Below, one piece after another: positions 9,361 to 17,000 of a stretch of DNA of 64,000 bases. Origin of the DNA: a virus. The translations under genes were made by a program, and so were the position numbers. The DNA lies in IMG/VR virus record IMGVR_UViG_3300046535_000869, positions 38,083 to 102,082 of that record. One strand, 5' to 3'. Each line of letters starts with the position of its first letter. The first letter of the stretch is position 1. The notes under the pieces were generated by a model. That model searched no databases and had not been told where the DNA came from. It saw nothing but the letters and a program-made list of their open reading frames with translations.

Positions 9361-9935
9361 TACCCGATCTCCGCGATAATGGCCGGGTTCCAGACCACGT
9401 TGCGCCGAGGCCAGGTCCAGGAATTCATAAAGTCGAAGTCGCCCTCGAACCGATGGCCGAACGTGCTCAGCCGATCCGGGATGTTCGGGACCAGCATCAT
9501 CGGCGTCCCGACGTTGCCGTTCCGTAGGTCCTGGTCGGCCCAGAGGACCCGCCCATCCGCCCGGTAGCGCATGCGGAACAGGACCGGGAACAGCCGCCGC
9601 CGCCCGATGAGGCCCGCGATGGCGTCCGCCTGGTGCGACCGATGGCCCTTGACGTAGGTGTCGTCGTCGTCCATGAACGCCAGCCAGCCGCCCCTCGCCT
9701 GCGGGAGCGCCGCGTTGCGCTCGGTGTGGCCCCAGTCGCCCGCCGGAGGCTTCCCGCGCGCGAGGAGGATCTCATCGCCAGGCCAGAGGTCGATGGACGC
9801 CAGGGTCGCCGCCAGGCTCTCCCGGCCGGTCGTCGCGACGATGAAGCTGATGCTGGTCGACCGGAGCGCCCGGTCGTCGGCCGTGATGCGCTCGACCACC
9901 ACCTCGACGTCCTTGCCCTTCCGTGGCCCCTTCAT
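9360..9935 (-). CDS. GT2-like glycosyltransferase, short
   Basis: This 191-residue protein has SISFIVATTGRESL at its first strand, as in GT2 family enzymes, and LAFMDDDDTY as the metal-binding acidic motif (residues ~84-93). The catalytic C-terminal half is shorter than usual (family members are mostly above 230 residues). It starts at ATG 9935, overlapping the stop of a 37-residue membrane peptide. It belongs to the sugar cluster of at least five enzymes. Confidence 0.7.
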   Translation of the reverse strand: MKGPRKGKDVEVVVERITADDRALRSTSISFIVATTGRESLAATLASIDLWPGDEILLARGKPPAGDWGHTERNAALPQARGGWLAFMDDDDTYVKGHRSHQADAIAGLIGRRRLFPVLFRMRYRADGRVLWADQDLRNGNVGTPMMLVPNIPDRLSTFGHRFEGDFDFMNSWTWPRRNVVWNPAIIAEIG

Positions 9936-10045
9936 CGCGGCCCTCGGTAGACGACAAGGAGCAGGATGGCCGTCGTGACCGCCACGGCAATCGCGCCAGC
10001 CGCCAGCACGTACTTGAGGACGACCAGCCCTGTTGCCAGCGTCAC
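9932..10045 (-). CDS. Single-span membrane peptide (37 residues)
   Basis: GTG at 10045 sits in a GTGA overlap with the upstream gene, and the stop TGA overlaps the ATG of the next gene. The peptide has one hydrophobic segment (AAGAIAVAVTTAILLLVV) followed by a short basic tail YRGPR. Coupling on both sides is the main argument that it is real. It might anchor or assist the neighbouring glycosyltransferases, but this is only context. Confidence 0.6.
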   Translation of the reverse strand: MTLATGLVVLKYVLAAGAIAVAVTTAILLLVVYRGPR

Positions 10046-11259
10046 AGGTAGCCCAACCTCAATGACTTGCGCTCCAGCGTGACCGCGACGCCCGGCTTGC
10101 CGTCGTGGTACGTGACCCAGAGCCGCTTCCGCTGGCCCGGATAGACAGGCCCGACGCCCAGGGCCTCGTTCGTGACCGTCAGGTCCAACCGAGCGCCATC
10201 TTTGACCGCCGCCCGGACCACGTCCGCGACGTCGACCGTCTCCGCCTCCGACACGCCGTACCGCGCCGACAGGATGGTGAGGCCAGTAGGTTCTGGTGCT
10301 GCGCCGCCGGTAGGTTTTGCCGCCGACATCGCCGCCGCCGGAGTGTCGCCCAGGTAGCCGCGCGCGGCCCGGAACGCCTCGTCGAGGTCGGTCGGCCAGG
10401 ATGGCACGCTTCCTGATTGCGCCGAGAACTTCTCAATCAGCCAGCGAAGGTCGTGAACCCGCCCGGCCCACTGGTCGAGCATCCAGTGCCGAACACACCA
10501 CGCCGAGCCGAGCTTCAGCTCCCGCTTGTCGATGAAGTAGCCGCGCCCATGTTGCGGCCCCTTATGGAGATGCGCGTACCAGGTGCGCTTCGTGACCGCG
10601 ACGTGTCCGCCGCCGAGCCACGTCTTGAGGCCCAGCTCCTGGAACTCCTGGATGAACGTCCCGTAGGTCGCCGGGTTGTCGTCCAGCCCGCCCAGCCAGT
10701 CGAAATGCCGCCGGTCCATCACCCAGCACGAACCCTGGCTCGACATCTCGTCGTCGACCTCGTACGCCGGGTTGCCCAGCCGCGCCTTGATGCGCTCGTT
10801 CCAGATGGTGCCGTGCAGCCCGCACTTCGGGTCGTTCGGCCGCGCAAACGGGTAGCTCAGGTAGTGGTAGTCGACGTCCAGCTTGCCGACATCCTGGATG
10901 GCCCAGGCGTCCGCATCGAGCCGCTTGCGCCGAGGAACCAGGATGCTGTGGTCGTCCGGGAGGTCCCGCTGAACCTGCTCGTCGAAGCCAGGCGCGACCA
11001 TACAATGGGCGTCCAGCTTCATCAGCACGTCCGCCGAGGCCATCGCCACGCCGTCGTTAATCCCGGCCCGCATGCCGCCCGCTGTGCCTTTATGGAGGAC
11101 CTTGACGCGCGGGTCGGCCGGGAGGGGCGTCTCCGGCCAGTAGCCGTCGAGGACGGCGATGACCTCGATGTCACCAGTAGCCTTCTCCAGCAGATCCTGG
11201 ACGGTACGGCCGAGGAACTTCTCGCCGCGTGACGGGAGGATAATACTCAGCTTCGCCAT
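10042..11259 (-). CDS. GalNAc-transferase-like glycosyltransferase with C-terminal SARYG domain
   Basis: The 405-residue protein opens MAKLSIILPSRGEKFLG. It carries MKLDAHCMVAPGFDE, a DxH metal motif, and later LGGLDDNPATYGTFIQEFQE, the acceptor-side block of GalNAc-transferase-like enzymes. It is a clear paralogue of the gene at 6526-7515 but lacks the zinc ribbon. Residues ~325-405 form a second domain beginning LTILSARYGVSEAE and ending near RKSLRLGYL. It resembles the beta-sandwich DUF3395-like domain found attached to unrelated bacterial proteins. The linker between the two is Ala/Pro/Gly rich. A role in virion or host surface glycosylation is inferred. Confidence 0.72.
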   Translation of the reverse strand: MAKLSIILPSRGEKFLGRTVQDLLEKATGDIEVIAVLDGYWPETPLPADPRVKVLHKGTAGGMRAGINDGVAMASADVLMKLDAHCMVAPGFDEQVQRDLPDDHSILVPRRKRLDADAWAIQDVGKLDVDYHYLSYPFARPNDPKCGLHGTIWNERIKARLGNPAYEVDDEMSSQGSCWVMDRRHFDWLGGLDDNPATYGTFIQEFQELGLKTWLGGGHVAVTKRTWYAHLHKGPQHGRGYFIDKRELKLGSAWCVRHWMLDQWAGRVHDLRWLIEKFSAQSGSVPSWPTDLDEAFRAARGYLGDTPAAAMSAAKPTGGAAPEPTGLTILSARYGVSEAETVDVADVVRAAVKDGARLDLTVTNEALGVGPVYPGQRKRLWVTYHDGKPGVAVTLERKSLRLGYL

Positions 11260-11286
11260 TGGCCCCGCTGGCGCGCTCCTGACCGG

Positions 11287-11691
11287 TTAGGGTTTGTTCT
11301 CGAAGCTGAAGGTCGGTGTGACCTTGACCTCGTCGTCTGTGTGCGCGATGTTGTACGGCCCATCGTCGAACCGCTCGACCCAGACCAGGTCGCCCGCCGC
11401 CGACGTGACGTAGTAGCCGTAGGCCGGTCCAGCCGCCCCGGTGAACAGGAAGCTCTGCCGCGCGTAGGTCGCCAGGCTCGGCTCGCCGACCGCGACGCCC
11501 CACGCGCCAGCCGGGAGCGTCTTCGCCGCGTAGCCGCCGCCCGCCATCTCGACCAGGTTATCCAGCCGCGTCGCGACCGACGGTGTGTAGTCGTTGGCGT
11601 ACAGGTGCAGCGTGAACGGCGAGAGGCTCGACGTGTTCAAGATGGCGTTGAGGATGTCGGCCGATGCCGCCGACGGAATAACCAGCGTCAT
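11287..11691 (-). CDS. Small virion-type beta protein, unknown
   Basis: The 134-residue product begins MTLVIPSAASADILNAIL and is rich in small, aromatic and Thr residues, with no signal peptide. It starts one codon inside the end of the portal-MuF gene (ATGA overlap). Composition and position directly downstream of the portal gene suggest a head or tail structural protein, but I recognise no family. Confidence 0.55.
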   Translation of the reverse strand: MTLVIPSAASADILNAILNTSSLSPFTLHLYANDYTPSVATRLDNLVEMAGGGYAAKTLPAGAWGVAVGEPSLATYARQSFLFTGAAGPAYGYYVTSAAGDLVWVERFDDGPYNIAHTDDEVKVTPTFSFENKP

Positions 11692-14084
11692 ACGGCCTCG
11701 TCCTTATCTGTGTGAATCTTCGCAATCAGCCCGCGCTCGTCCCGCTCGACGGTCTGGGTTACCCGACCTGCCGTGAGCTGCTTGGGTGCCTTCGGCGCTT
11801 CGACGGTGATGTGAATCTCCGGCAGGCCCTTCGACATCTGCCGCCTCAGCTCCGCCTTGACGGCCCGCTCTTGGGTACGGAAGGCCGATCCCAGCTTGGT
11901 CTTCAGAAGCCGGACGTACGCCATCCGCTCGGCGTCCAGGGCCTTCCAGCGCGACTTCCGAAGCATCCCCGCCAGCTCGCCGCCCGCCTCGTCGCCGCCG
12001 CCGCGCGCGAGAGGCGTGATGACCGTGCAGCGACAGTTACAGTCGTCCTCTGGCCCGCCCATCTCGCCAGGGTACGGCCCGCTGTTCCCGGAGGTCTCAG
12101 ACTCGAAGTCATCGTCGACCGCCTGGACCTGGCCGTCCATCTCGACATGGCTGGCCGACTCGGTATTCCGAACCCTGTCATCTTGAGTGGACAACCACTC
12201 TTTTTCCTCGAATCCTGCTTGCGACATGCCCTCCAGCGCCCCGAAGTTGGAGGACCGGGTGATCTCGGTCGTCGCAATCAGGTCGGCCCGGAACTCGTCC
12301 GCCAGGTCGAAGACCTCGGTGATCCGGTCCGAGATGTCGTCGAAGGTCTCGCCCTCCTCCAGGCCGTCAGCGATAGCGTTGGCGATGTCTTCCTTGGTCG
12401 ACTCGTTGATCATGCCGGTGACGCGGTCCGCGCCCCAGCTCCGCATGTGGTTGATGACGTTCGGGTCGGACAGGTCGAACGGGTTCTCAATGGCCGCGTC
12501 GGTCAGGACTTGCTGCCCGAAGTGGCCGATGACCGACCGGATGACCGGACGCCCGGCCCGGATGATGACCTGCGCGTCGGCCGCGTTGGCGATCTCGTGC
12601 GGGTCCGGCCCATCCGCTTTCTCACGCGCGCGTGAGACTTTCGCGACCCGACCCTTGAGCCGCTTCGGCGGAACTGCGTCGCCACTGGTCGTCGCCGCAG
12701 GCGGGAGCGCGGAGTCCGGCTCAGGCTGAGGCGTGCCAGGGTCCGGCTTCGGGTTGAACGCCTCGGCCGTGAACGACGTGACCGGCGTCAGGTTGAACGG
12801 GACCATGTGAACCTTGCCCCGGTTGTTCGGGAGAGGCTCACGCCCAGCGAAGCCGCGCCACTCGTCCAGGTCGAACGCTTCCGGCTTGGCCTGCCAGACC
12901 TTGAGGATGAACTCGCGGTCCTCCTGGACCGGGTTCACGTAGTCGATGACCAGGCGCTCGTCGAACAACGGCATCAGGGTCTCCTGCATCTGCGCCCGGA
13001 GGAACTCCGCGCGAGGCACAATGACCCTGGACTGGTAGATGAAGTCGGCCGACTCGATGGTCGACCGGTTGCTGTTCTCGATGACGCCCGCGATCTCTGG
13101 CGGGATGCCCAGCGTTTGCAGGATGTTATCCCGCTGTTGCTTGCGAATCTCGCCGAACTGTTGCTGCTCGAAGCTGGGACTGAGCTGGTGGACGTCGACC
13201 TTCGCGCCGAGGAAGGCAGGCATCCAGCCCGCGCCGACCCGCTGGAACTTCGACAGCCACTTCTCCTCGACCCGCTGCAGCTCCGACAAGCCGAGGCCCA
13301 GGCCCGCGATAAGGACCGGCGGAACCGCCCGATTACGGAAGAAATCCTTGATGTACTTGGCCGCGTATTCGTCCGTCTCCAGCTCGTCGGCGAGGACCTG
13401 GGCGATGCCAGTGCCACGGCTGAACGGGTTGGCGGGCGACGGATGGTACGCCCAGAACATGTTCGGTTTCGGCACGTCCCATGTGCCGCCAGGCCCGACG
13501 ATGCGGTAGAAGCCGCCGGTCGAGGCCGGGAGCGCCGTAATCCAGGTCGGCGGAATCGGGAGCGCCTTGACCGGCATCCGGTACTGGTTCAGCTCCAGCA
13601 GCCAGGAGGTCTCGCCAACCAGGTCCAGATGGGTCTGGGCGAGCTGCATCGAGACCAGGCCAGGGAAGTACTCGTTCCCGGCCGTCAGGAGGTCGATGAC
13701 CGGATGGTTGGGTAACTCGCGCAGCTTGCCAGCTTTGATGTACTGGCTCATCAGCTCGGCGCGAACCTTGCTTGATGCGCGCTGCAGCCGCTTGTCGCGG
13801 AACGCCTTGCCAGGCTGGAGCGAGGTACCCGGATCTAGGGTAGGCACGTAAACGTGCCAGGTGAGGCCCGCGACATCCTCAGAGATTTTCTGGAGGAAGG
13901 ACCGGAGCCAGGGCATCGTGTCGTACGCCCGGAGCATGCCGTCCGTGCCGAGGCGCGGAGCCGTCGACCAGGACGGCCAGACGGAGCCGCCGATGCCGCC
14001 TGTCCCAGCGAAGATCTTGGACGCCGCGCTGCTCACCAGCGACGCAGCTCGACCGAGGATGGACGGAGTGTTTCGCCTGGACAA
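11688..14084 (-). CDS. Portal protein fused to MuF-type head morphogenesis domain
   Basis: The 798-residue protein has an N-terminal HK97/SPP1-like portal part (residues ~1-430). Landmarks are TMPWLRSFLQKISEDVAG, GTGIAQVLADELETDEYA and the IPPEIAGVIENSNRST block typical of portal proteins. A Pro-rich linker (about 450-490) follows. Residues ~520-690 form a MuF/SPP1 gp7 domain ending in the signature DDCNCRCTVITPL. The last ~110 residues are a basic tail. Portal forms the dodecameric DNA gate at the head vertex; MuF proteins ride inside the head. Fusion of the two is less common than separate genes. It begins a new translational unit after a 27-base gap. Confidence 0.9.
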   Translation of the reverse strand: MSRRNTPSILGRAASLVSSAASKIFAGTGGIGGSVWPSWSTAPRLGTDGMLRAYDTMPWLRSFLQKISEDVAGLTWHVYVPTLDPGTSLQPGKAFRDKRLQRASSKVRAELMSQYIKAGKLRELPNHPVIDLLTAGNEYFPGLVSMQLAQTHLDLVGETSWLLELNQYRMPVKALPIPPTWITALPASTGGFYRIVGPGGTWDVPKPNMFWAYHPSPANPFSRGTGIAQVLADELETDEYAAKYIKDFFRNRAVPPVLIAGLGLGLSELQRVEEKWLSKFQRVGAGWMPAFLGAKVDVHQLSPSFEQQQFGEIRKQQRDNILQTLGIPPEIAGVIENSNRSTIESADFIYQSRVIVPRAEFLRAQMQETLMPLFDERLVIDYVNPVQEDREFILKVWQAKPEAFDLDEWRGFAGREPLPNNRGKVHMVPFNLTPVTSFTAEAFNPKPDPGTPQPEPDSALPPAATTSGDAVPPKRLKGRVAKVSRAREKADGPDPHEIANAADAQVIIRAGRPVIRSVIGHFGQQVLTDAAIENPFDLSDPNVINHMRSWGADRVTGMINESTKEDIANAIADGLEEGETFDDISDRITEVFDLADEFRADLIATTEITRSSNFGALEGMSQAGFEEKEWLSTQDDRVRNTESASHVEMDGQVQAVDDDFESETSGNSGPYPGEMGGPEDDCNCRCTVITPLARGGGDEAGGELAGMLRKSRWKALDAERMAYVRLLKTKLGSAFRTQERAVKAELRRQMSKGLPEIHITVEAPKAPKQLTAGRVTQTVERDERGLIAKIHTDKDEAV

Positions 14085-14111
14085 TTGGGCCTTGTCCAGT
14101 TTTATGACGAG

Positions 14112-14327
14112 CTACTCTGAATTGCTAGAGGGTCGGGTCCGAGGGACGCGAACTTCCCGAACGTCGCCGCGATACGGGTCGGACGACCACTCCTCAATCG
14201 GCGGACAGGGACACTCGAAGACGTGCATGCGGTGGACGGTACAGAGGAACTCGCCACAGCCTTGAGGACACCGAACCCATGCAGGCATGGTTCTTGCCTT
14301 GGGAACAGTTCTTGCCTGGCGCGTCAC
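14112..14327 (-). CDS. Small Cys/His-rich protein
   Basis: GTG at 14327 lies in a GTGA overlap with the upstream membrane-peptide gene. The 71-residue protein contains VRCPQGCGEFLCTVHRMHVFECPC (split here: CPQGCGEFLC then HRMHVFECPC), so up to five Cys and two His could bind zinc. No family is recognised. Confidence 0.55.
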   Translation of the reverse strand: MTRQARTVPKARTMPAWVRCPQGCGEFLCTVHRMHVFECPCPPIEEWSSDPYRGDVREVRVPRTRPSSNSE

Positions 14328-14482
14328 AGACGCCGGTCCTTCAGGTAGGCCAGGCCGGTCCAGACCGCCAGGCCGAGGAAGATCGCCCGGCCTGGCGTGC
14401 CAGGGATGAAGACAAACGACAGCGCCACGAACGCACCACTCATCAGCCCGCCGAGCATGTTAGGCTCCATTCCAAACGACAT
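14324..14482 (-). CDS. Small two-span membrane protein
   Basis: Start chosen at ATG 14482, which has AGGAG five bases upstream; a second ATG at 14470 is possible. The 52-residue protein has two hydrophobic stretches (LGGLMSGAFVALSFVFI and AIFLGLAVWTGLAYL) and a basic end KDRRL. It overlaps both neighbours. Function unknown; a holin-like role is possible but unsupported. Confidence 0.55.
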   Translation of the reverse strand: MSFGMEPNMLGGLMSGAFVALSFVFIPGTPGRAIFLGLAVWTGLAYLKDRRL

Positions 14483-14711
14483 CGAACTCCTGGCCCTCGA
14501 CGACGACCGGGATGGCTGGCCGAGGCTGGAGGCGCTCGTCTGGGATTTTGTTCCTGGCGATCTGCTCCTCGGCCCGGCGGACCTGGTCGCGCTCACGCTC
14601 GAAGACCGACTGCTCGAACAGGCCCAGCCGCGTCGCGCAGCGCCGACAGTGACCGCGCGTCTGAACCCATCGAACCTGGCATGCCTTACACATCTGCGTC
14701 TTGAAGCTCAT
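14460..14711 (-). CDS. Zinc-ribbon protein
   Basis: The 83-residue protein starts at ATG 14711 (ATGA overlap). It has CKAC at residues 8-11 and CRRC at 22-25, a four-Cys ribbon. A charged helical stretch rich in Arg and Glu follows. Function unknown; nucleic-acid or protein binding is plausible. Confidence 0.6.
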   Translation of the reverse strand: MSFKTQMCKACQVRWVQTRGHCRRCATRLGLFEQSVFERERDQVRRAEEQIARNKIPDERLQPRPAIPVVVEGQEFDVVWNGA

Positions 14712-15076
14712 CGCGACCTCCGCTCGATCTCGCGCTGGCAGTACCAGAGCGCCTTCTTCAGGTCCTCCAGCTCGTGGCCCTTCTCGTCCGCACGCCACAG
14801 GTACTTGATCGCGTTGCCGACGTTGAAGTTGAAATGCTCGACGATGGTGATGCACTCGACGCCGGACGGGTGCGCGTTGTAGTGCTTCGGATGGTTGACC
14901 GTCTCCTTCGGCGGAAGGACGCCAGCTATCGACTTGTCAATCGCGCGCGACTGCCGCCGACGCATGGCCATCAGCACCGACGCCGGGTCGCCCGCGCAGT
15001 TCCCGCAGATGTCGCCGACCATGATCGGCAGCTCGCAGACGATACACACGTTCGGACTCACTGAGGTCTCCGCCAT
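14708..15076 (-). CDS. DUF3310 protein with N-terminal zinc ribbon
   Basis: The 122-residue protein has CIVC and CGNC near the N-terminus, then VNHPKHYNAHPSGVECI and IEH/VEHFNFNVGNAIKYLWR, then EDLKKALWYCQREIE. These are the signature of DUF3310 (PF11753), a small helical domain very common in phages and of unproven function, sometimes annotated as nucleotide-kinase-like. The added N-terminal Cys pairs are not part of the domain core. Confidence 0.82.
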   Translation of the reverse strand: MAETSVSPNVCIVCELPIMVGDICGNCAGDPASVLMAMRRRQSRAIDKSIAGVLPPKETVNHPKHYNAHPSGVECITIVEHFNFNVGNAIKYLWRADEKGHELEDLKKALWYCQREIERRSR

Positions 15077-15085
15077 CGTCGTCTC

Positions 15086-15247
15086 CTAGTGTTTGTAGAG
15101 GAATGTCACCGTGGCCGTGATGCAGAGCGCCGAGGCCCAGTAGCAGGCGTCGGCCAGGGAGCGCGCCCAGGTCCATCGGATGATGTTCGCCGCGTACAGG
15201 ACCATAATTATAAAATTAAACATGCGAGGGTCAGACAGCCAGCGCAT
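15086..15247 (-). CDS. Small membrane protein
   Basis: The frame encodes about 53 residues with hydrophobic segments MFNFIIMVLYAANII and ACYWASALCITATVTFL, so probably two spans. The start at 15247 (MRWLSDP) is uncertain: GGAG directly abuts it, and an in-frame start at 15286 exists. It overlaps the end of the HNH gene by 17 bases. Confidence 0.5.
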   Translation of the reverse strand: MRWLSDPRMFNFIIMVLYAANIIRWTWARSLADACYWASALCITATVTFLYKH

Positions 15248-15674
15248 CTCCGGTCCCCCACGTCCTGACCGCGTGACAATTCGCACAGACTAAATCGCAC
15301 TTGGCGATCTCGGTCATCATCAATCTCACGCTCATAGTGCCGGTCACGGCACGGCCGATCTGAAACTTCTTCTTCGCTGGCTCGCGGTGGTCGAAGTGCA
15401 TGGCTGCTGGAGCAAACGACCCGCCGCAATCGCTACATGCCTCGGCCTTCAGTTGGCGCACGATACGCTTCTTAATCGTGGAGACTCGTAATCGCGCCCT
15501 GCGAACGGAAGCGCGGTATCGTTCTGGATCTTTCCGCCGCCGCTCCTTCATGTCTTCTGCAAGGCACGGCTTACACCATCGGTGGAGGCCGTCTTTCGAT
15601 TTGGCCGATTTGCAGTAGTCGCTGAGAGGTCTATCCGTGCGACACCTGATGCAGTTCTTCGTTCCGGCTCTCAA
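15231..15674 (-). CDS. HNH endonuclease (homing type)
   Basis: The likely start is TTG 15674 in a TTGA overlap with the upstream stop, with GAGG upstream. The 147-residue protein has a Cys4 finger (CIRC...WCKPC) near the N-terminus. An HNH core follows, with CSDCGG, MHFDHREP and CDLVCANCHAVRT. This layout is typical of free-standing phage HNH homing endonucleases, which nick DNA at specific sites and spread with their genes. It is inserted in a coupled operon of small genes. Confidence 0.8.
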   Translation of the reverse strand: MRAGTKNCIRCRTDRPLSDYCKSAKSKDGLHRWCKPCLAEDMKERRRKDPERYRASVRRARLRVSTIKKRIVRQLKAEACSDCGGSFAPAAMHFDHREPAKKKFQIGRAVTGTMSVRLMMTEIAKCDLVCANCHAVRTWGTGDALAV

Positions 15675-15952
15675 TGGTCGCCTCGCAGCCCAGCCAAGAT
15701 CGTCGGTGACGCCGCCTCGATGGAGTACTGGCCGACGGCCCGCTGGACGATGATGCCCTTCCCGGCGAACCACGCGCGCGGTTGCGCCGCGCCCGGCCGG
15801 TAGACGCTGGTGACCGGCACGTTCAGCACAACTTCCGTCGCCGCGATACAGGCGTCCGACAGGTGAATCGTCCAGACCTCGCGCAGCCCGCGCCGCATGT
15901 TGTTCTGGTTGAAGTGGAGCCGGAACTTCCGCGCCTTCATCGACAGCGCCAT
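15671..15952 (-). CDS. Conserved small protein, unknown
   Basis: The 93-residue protein starts at ATG 15952 in a TGATG overlap. It is basic at the N-terminus (MALSMKARKFRLHFNQNN), then beta-rich with Gly and aromatic residues (VYRPGAAQPRAWFAGKG). No motif is recognised. Its stop overlaps the TTG start of the HNH gene, so the HNH depends on its translation. Confidence 0.5.
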   Translation of the reverse strand: MALSMKARKFRLHFNQNNMRRGLREVWTIHLSDACIAATEVVLNVPVTSVYRPGAAQPRAWFAGKGIIVQRAVGQYSIEAASPTILAGLRGDH

Positions 15953-16101
15953 CAGTCGCCCTTCCGCGCGACGATGGTCTGCGTGTGCTCCAGACCGCAG
16001 CCTGAGCAGACCAGGTACAGGTACGAATGTACGTGAGGCGGAGCCGGGCTGATGATCTTGACGATGAACAGCTCGCTGCACTTCGGACACACGATGTCCA
16101 T
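15952..16101 (-). CDS. Zinc-ribbon microprotein (49 residues)
   Basis: Start at ATG 16101 in a TGATG overlap; longer frames exist but this fits the coupling seen throughout the operon. It contains CPKC at residues 5-8 and CSGC at 31-34, a four-Cys ribbon flanking a His/Pro-rich loop. Confidence 0.6.
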   Translation of the reverse strand: MDIVCPKCSELFIVKIISPAPPHVHSYLYLVCSGCGLEHTQTIVARKGD

Positions 16102-16607
16102 CACGAGATGCGTATCTGGCATCGGACGCCGCATGCCTTCCCGGATTCCTTGTCCATCACGATGGCCGACTGCTGCGACATCGCGATGTCCGCCAGGCGA
16201 ACCTCAATCTCGCTCGGCCTCCAGCCCTTCGTCGCGTCATCAGGCTTGACGCCGTACATCAGCTCCTGGGCCGACTCGCCAGGCTTCAGCGTCTTGTCGA
16301 GGCTCTCCCGCATCTGCGCCAGGACGATGTCGAGCCTAGCCGTGATGTCGCCCAGCGTATCAGAGCCGAGGTTGATCGGGACAGGCGTGTAGCCCGCGTC
16401 CTCGACGGCCTGTGCCAGCTCCGCGTCAGCGTCCGCCTCGGCCAGCTTCGTCGCCGCCAGCGCGGTCCGCGCGTCCGAGTAGCCCTCGTCGAATCGCTTC
16501 CTGAACGCCCGCCGGAACGCGCCGACGAAGATCCTGACCCAGAGGACGCCCGCGACCAGCAGCCCGCCGACCACCATCCCGCCGATGAGGAACAGCAGCG
16601 GAATCAT
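16101..16607 (-). CDS. Membrane-anchored helical protein
   Basis: The 168-residue protein begins with a transmembrane segment (PLLFLIGGMVVGGLLVAGVL) followed by basic residues FRRAFRKRF, so the C-terminal part is likely cytoplasmic. The rest is an acidic helical region with possible coiled coil. No family is recognised. It starts in a TGATG overlap with the HTH gene. Confidence 0.55.
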   Translation of the reverse strand: MIPLLFLIGGMVVGGLLVAGVLWVRIFVGAFRRAFRKRFDEGYSDARTALAATKLAEADADAELAQAVEDAGYTPVPINLGSDTLGDITARLDIVLAQMRESLDKTLKPGESAQELMYGVKPDDATKGWRPSEIEVRLADIAMSQQSAIVMDKESGKACGVRCQIRIS

Positions 16608-16822
16608 CAGTTGACCAGAGGAAGAACGCCGCTCTTGAACAGGTACGACCGGAGGTTGCGCCAGGGAATCTTGTAGCAGCGCCCCACATAGACGCCGCGA
16701 ATGTCGCCAGCCTTGATGAGTTCTCGGACGGTCTTCCCGGAGATGCCAATCAGCTCGACCGCGTGCCGCGTGCCGAGCGTTGGACCGTCTTCTTTGTGCT
16801 GCATGTCGTGGAGCGTCGGCAT
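16607..16822 (-). CDS. Excisionase-like helix-turn-helix protein
   Basis: The 71-residue protein has TRHAVELIGISGKTVRELI as the winged-helix recognition region and then GDIRGVYVGRCYKIPWRNL. This matches the MerR/excisionase (DNA-binding helix-turn-helix_17) pattern 'ei..lgvs..tv...i..G.ipa..vgr.yripr..l..yl'. It could be a DNA-binding regulator. There is no integrase in the window, so recombination-directionality is unlikely. The start at 16822 overlaps the stop of a 24-residue peptide gene (TGATG). Confidence 0.7.
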   Translation of the reverse strand: MPTLHDMQHKEDGPTLGTRHAVELIGISGKTVRELIKAGDIRGVYVGRCYKIPWRNLRSYLFKSGVLPLVN

Positions 16823-16896
16823 CAGGTCTTTGTCCCTTTGCCCCGGATCTTGGTTTTCCAGTCCTTCGCCTTGGGAAGCGGAGGGTTCTTGCTCAT
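16822..16896 (-). CDS. Tiny basic peptide (24 residues)
   Basis: ATG 16896 overlaps the upstream stop (ATGA) and its own TGA overlaps the ATG of the HTH gene (TGATG). The peptide, starting MSKNPPLPKAKD and ending KGTKT, has nine Lys/Arg residues. Coupling on both ends is the only evidence that it is made; it may serve simply to pass ribosomes on to the HTH gene. Confidence 0.4.
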   Translation of the reverse strand: MSKNPPLPKAKDWKTKIRGKGTKT

Positions 16897-17000
16897 CGGT
16901 AGCCTCGCGCGAGGTACTCGATGTAGACGAGCGCCCCGAAGATGATGATCGCTTCGACGGTGAAGTAGACGACGTCACGCCGCGAACCGGGCCAGCTCAT
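16893..17000 (-). CDS. Single-span membrane peptide (35 residues)
   Basis: ATG 17000 lies in an ATGA overlap. The peptide has one hydrophobic segment (VVYFTVEAIIIFGALVYI) between short charged ends. Function unknown. Confidence 0.55.
   Translation of the reverse strand: MSWPGSRRDVVYFTVEAIIIFGALVYIEYLARGYR

Noticed and set aside
16607-16822. Excisionase for a lysogenic integrase
   Set aside because: No integrase or attachment-site repeats are visible in the window, so the HTH is described only as a DNA-binding protein.
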